This document shows positions 60,672 through 64,000 of a stretch of 64,000 nt of DNA, piece after piece; position 1 is the first letter of the stretch; each line of letters opens with the position of its first letter. The position numbers were made by a program, and so were the translations under genes. The notes beneath the pieces were generated by a model. That model did not search any database. It worked only from the letters and a program-made list of their open reading frames with translations, and had not been told where the DNA came from. Origin of the DNA: Euleptes europaea (Eukaryota > Chordata > Lepidosauria > Squamata > Sphaerodactylidae); assembly GCF_029931775.1 (NCBI RefSeq), contig NC_079321.1:9578501-9642500 (forward strand), read 5' to 3'.

Positions 60672-63048
60672 CTGTCACGCTGCAACCGACTTAGGGTTTT
60701 CAAGGCAAGAGACTATGGGCGCTTTCACACACACTGAAAAAAATGCACTTTCAATCCACTTTTAATGCACTTTTATGGTGGTTTGCAACTGGATTTTGCC
60801 ATTTCACACAGTGAAGTCCCGCTGCAAAGTGCATTGAAAGTGGATTGAAAGTGCATTATTTGGCATGTGTGAAAGTGCCCTAATAGAGACAGTTTGCCAT
60901 TGCCTTCCTCTGCATAGAGACCATGGTATTCCTTGGTGGAATCCCAACCCAGTAACAACCAGGGCTGACTCAGCTTCTGAGATCTGACAACATAGTGCTA
61001 GCCTGGGCCAGATTATCATCAGATAACTATGACAGTCCCATGGGATTGGGGAGGAACGCAGAGTGTGCTGCCCAGCCTCTTCAAAATATTAACAAAAGAT
61101 GGCTTGCTTTCAATATCCTGACCCGGGGGAGGCAACTCAAAGTCAGGGAGAACCACAAACCTCATTGGTTAGATGGTGGAAAGAGTGGGGACCCACTTCA
61201 CAATTCAGGATCATTCAAACAGAGCCCCTCCCATCTGGAAAAGAAAAAGTTAAAAGATTGCGCCAGTTGTTCAAGCCGGGGAACCAGGAAAGCTGAGCAA
61301 AGTCTTCAAAAGCTATTCTGTTTTATAAGTTCCAGCTATGTTGAGCCAATTTGTCAGGGAGGCATGCCGAGGTAAAATCCCTAAACAAAGAAATCTAGTT
61401 AGTGCTTATTTTTGCACCTGTCAGTTTCTGGAACACGTGTAGCCTTGGTCTGCTATGTATTCCCATTGCTCCTGAGTTCTTTTCTTGTTGGTGTGATTTC
61501 TAGTTAAATAAATACCTTTTTTCCCCCTTTTAACGATCTTAGACTGTGCCTGGTAACTCACTCAGGAGCCTGCCCATTTGTTCACGCTGAAATCTGAAGC
61601 TGCTAGTCCAGCGAGAGGATTTAGCTGGGGGTAGGAGGAGGGGGATAATTACTTCATGTGCATACACCCACACACACCCTGCTTTCAGTTATCTGGGCCG
61701 CTAAAAGGGAGTTTTTTTGGGGGGGCTAGCCTAGATGGTGGCACCGAATTTGAAATGGCTAAAGGAGCTGAGGGGCTAAGATTCCCTGCAAGTGGAATGC
61801 AAGCCCCCCACCCACTCTGATCCTTCAGTCTCTTGGGAACTTCTGCCCTAGGAAAGTGACCAGGAGGGGGAGAAGAATCAGAATACTGAATATCTTAAGG
61901 ACGTTCATCTCCTAGATGAAGCCTGCTCTCTGATCTACCTGTAGGTGGGAGAGGGAGAGCTCCCAGAAGTATAGCTAGGGTTGCCAACCTCCAGGTACTA
62001 GCAAGAGATCTCCTGCTATTACAACTAATCTCCAGCCGATAGAGATCAGTTCACCTGGAGAAAATGGCCACTTTGGCAATGGGACACTGTGGCATTGAAG
62101 ACCCTCCCCTACCCAAACCCCACCCTCCTCACGCTCCACCCCAAAAACCTCCCTGGAGTGGTGAAGAGGGACCTGGCAACCCTAATTATAGCTAATCTCC
62201 ATACTACAAAAATCAGTTCTCTCTGGGGAAAATGGCTGCTTTGAAGGGTGACTCTATGGAATTATACTCTGCTCAGGTGCCTTCCCTCCCCAAACAACCC
62301 CCTCTCCAGGTTCCACCCCCAAATCTCCAGGAATTTCCCAAACAGGTCTTGGCAACCCTACCTAGAAGCCCTGTTGGGTGTAATAATGATGTGACTGGCC
62401 ACAAAAGTCAGGGTCTTCTCTGAGGTACTATCACAATTTTGGAACTATCTCTCTACCATCTCCGCTTGGCACTTTGTCAAATGTCAGGTGCCAGTTTTAA
62501 ACATCTCTGTTCACCCAGGTATTTTGTGTTGCCATGAACTGTCTTTTTCACTTTTTAAAATTGTATTTCAGTTATCCAAGCGGTATGGTCCTGTCTTCAG
62601 CTTTCAACTGGGATTCCAGAAAGTAGTCGTTCTGACGGGCCACGAGATGGTAACAGAGGCTTTGGTGAACCAGGCAGATGCCTTTGCAGAGAGGCCTGCT
62701 GTCCCAATCTTTGAAGAAATTGCAGAAGGCTATGGTGAGGAATTTCCTTTCAAATAGTAGGTCCTCTTGTTTGCTTAAGTAACACCATAGCATGTCTTCA
62801 TTCTGGGTTCCCTCCAATGTGGAAGACCTCCTAGGTTTTGCAAATACAACCACAAGGGTCATGCCACCTCTTGAAACCAACCCTTTGCTTCCATTTAGGG
62901 GTTGTCTTTTCTCATGGTGAGAACTGGAAGGTGATGAGGCGGTTTACGTTAACCACGTTGCGTGACTACGGAATGGGGAAGAGGACCATAGAGGAAAAGA
63001 TTGTTGAAGAATGCCATTTCCTAATACAGAAATTTGAATCTTACCAAA
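59988..63048 (+). CDS. Cytochrome P450 family 2 gene C, exons 1-3 only (continues past the window)
   Basis: Third paralogue of the array. Exon 1 59988-60170 (first ATG; second ATG at 59997), exon 2 62572-62734, exon 3 62899-63048; lengths, phases and splice sites match genes A and B. Encoded: membrane anchor, hinge [14 protein letters not shown], exon 2 block [20 protein letters not shown], and C-helix NWKVMRRF. The exon 3 donor is A|GTAGGT rather than G|GTGGGT, so the split codon at the exon 3/4 junction would begin with A and would not be Gly. Intron 2 is only 164 nt against 623 in A and 2094 in B. Intron 3 keeps the same tRNA-type SINE as A and B. Exons 4-9 are expected to the right, so intactness of the whole gene cannot be judged. 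Confidence 0.85.
60620..60666. repeat. (GT)n microsatellite
   Basis: About 23 GT units in gene C intron 1, next to the 5S-type SINE. Confidence 0.93.
60636..61012 (-). mobile_element. 5S-type SINE interrupted by a palindromic MITE
   Basis: Antisense SINE (TTGCTGTCACGCTGCAACCG at left, CCAGGGCTGACTCAGCTTC at right) split by 60717-60880. Same site as the SINE at 40180 in gene B. Confidence 0.7.
60717..60880. mobile_element. Palindromic TIR MITE
   Basis: Ends GGGCGCTTTCACAC and GTGTGAAAGTGCCC are inverted repeats; interior pairs CACTTTCAATCCACTTTTAA with TGAAAGTGGATTGAAAGTGC. 164 bp. The flanking TA may be the target duplication, not certain. Confidence 0.7.
61976..62184 (-). mobile_element. 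hAT MITE (GGGTTGCC family), full length, inside an older subfamily-2 MITE
   Basis: TAGGGTTGCCAACCTCC to GGCAACCCTA, duplication AGTATAGC/ATTATAGC. The older MITE (61942-61975 plus 62185-62358) is the paralogue of 20314-20512. Confidence 0.82.
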
Positions 63049-63261
63049 GTAGGTTGGTGTTGTCTTTTGTGCTCTAAGAGGATATCTACAAACCACAATA
63101 TGGGTGGATTTTTGAAATCATTTTGTAATCATACCCTTTCCCCAAGGAATTGTTGTTTGAGGGCACTGGCATTTGTTACATATTGACTTCTAACAGTATA
63201 ATTCCCAGAATTCCCTGGAGAGACAGAGTTAACATTAAACCTGTTTAAGCCTATAGTATGT

Positions 63262-63430
63262 AGGGGCTGTGGCACATGCAGATGATCCCAGGTTCAATCC
63301 CTGGCCCTCCCATTAAATAGACTGGAAAATAGGTGGTATGAAAGATCTCTGCCTGAGACCGTGGAGAGCCACTGGCAATCTGAGTAGATTGTCCTGATCC
63401 TGATAGATGGATGGTCTATTTCAATATTAA
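63262..63430 (+). mobile_element. tRNA-type SINE (type I), gene C intron 3
   Basis: Third paralogue of the ancestral insertion (21921, 45423), with a deletion in the head. The rest of the visible intron (63440-64000) is alignable to A and B with no gene. Confidence 0.7.
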
Positions 63431-64000
63431 AAAACTGTATATGTATGTCCAGCAAGAGTTCTTATAACATTCCACTCCTTATTAGCATTGCTTAGTCAAA
63501 ACAACCCCAAATATGACATCAATTTCTACATAGTACATAGCATGAGCAATGGGAATCCATTGTGTACCCTCCTTTTTTAGATAGTTGCACATATCTCAAA
63601 GTTTATTTGAGTCCCAGGATAGCTGGTTCTTCCAGTTTTAGGTAGGTTATTGGCTGCGCATTTTGAAATTGACTGGCCCTGTGACAATCACAAAAACCAC
63701 CTCTCCATCTGGTTGCACAATGGACGGATTGGCTAGTCCATGAGACGATGACAAAGGCATTCCCTCCCCTAGTTCACCCTGAGCAAAGTTTCAAGTTTAA
63801 AAATATTAAATGAAATGTCTTAAAAGAAGCATTCAGAATGAGTATTTAAATTGATGGACATGCCAGCCACTTGTTTGGAAAGAGGATTTTAACAAGTCAA
63901 ACGCCTGCCCAAAACATGGGAAGCACGAAAATCCAAGTTAGAGTCCAAGCTATGAGAATGTGTCAGGAGAAGAAGAAGGACTGGTTGAAGCAGAACTAGC

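Overview
This is a piece of a vertebrate nuclear genome, most likely a squamate reptile (lizard or snake). Genes are split into small exons with GT/AG junctions, base composition is AT-rich, and most of the window is transposon debris. The repeat mix fits squamates: RTE-BovB, L2, CR1 and L1 LINE fragments, a 5S-rRNA-derived SINE with a BovB-like tail, three kinds of tRNA-like SINE, many short hAT-type elements, a Tigger-like element, a few LTR fossils and possible Penelope-like pieces. The species assignment is inference; the repeat classes are read from sequence.

Region 1 (1-8.1 kb) holds the last five coding exons of an Rh-family ammonium/ammonia channel gene on the + strand, best matched to RHAG. 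It enters from the left edge and ends at 7925.

Region 2 (8.1-15.9 kb) has no gene. It is a stack of nested insertions in which a single 5S-type SINE is split across about 5.1 kb by an LTR fossil and by a hAT MITE that itself carries a roughly 2.9 kb CR1 LINE.

Region 3 (16-64 kb) is a tandem array of cytochrome P450 family 2 genes, all on the + strand with the standard nine-exon CYP2 layout. Gene A (18237-32549) is intact, 493 aa. Gene B (39449-54925) is intact, 497 aa from the first ATG or 494 from the second. Gene C (59988 to beyond the right edge) shows exons 1-3, all open. The repeat unit is about 21 kb and includes the upstream flank, the gene and a downstream block of L2, BovB and L1 debris, so those insertions predate the duplications. 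Synteny with RHAG suggests the CYP2AC subfamily (the human relic CYP2AC1P and rat Cyp2ac1 lie in the RHAG/CRISP neighbourhood, from memory). Databases may call such proteins CYP2K-like.

Functionally, RHAG moves NH3/NH4+ and possibly CO2 across the red-cell membrane, while the P450s are ER-anchored mono-oxygenases. They are neighbours by ancestry and nothing suggests a shared pathway. The most notable observations are exon-by-exon conflict in relatedness among the three P450s (gene conversion), an altered I-helix motif in gene B, a metallothionein retropseudogene in gene B intron 1, a hAT MITE family of about 20 copies defined here by clean 8-bp target duplications, a Tigger1-like element in RHAG, a GC-rich cargo inside a TIR element in gene A intron 6, and a minisatellite interrupted by two hAT elements. 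No CRISPR, bacterial or phage sequence was seen.
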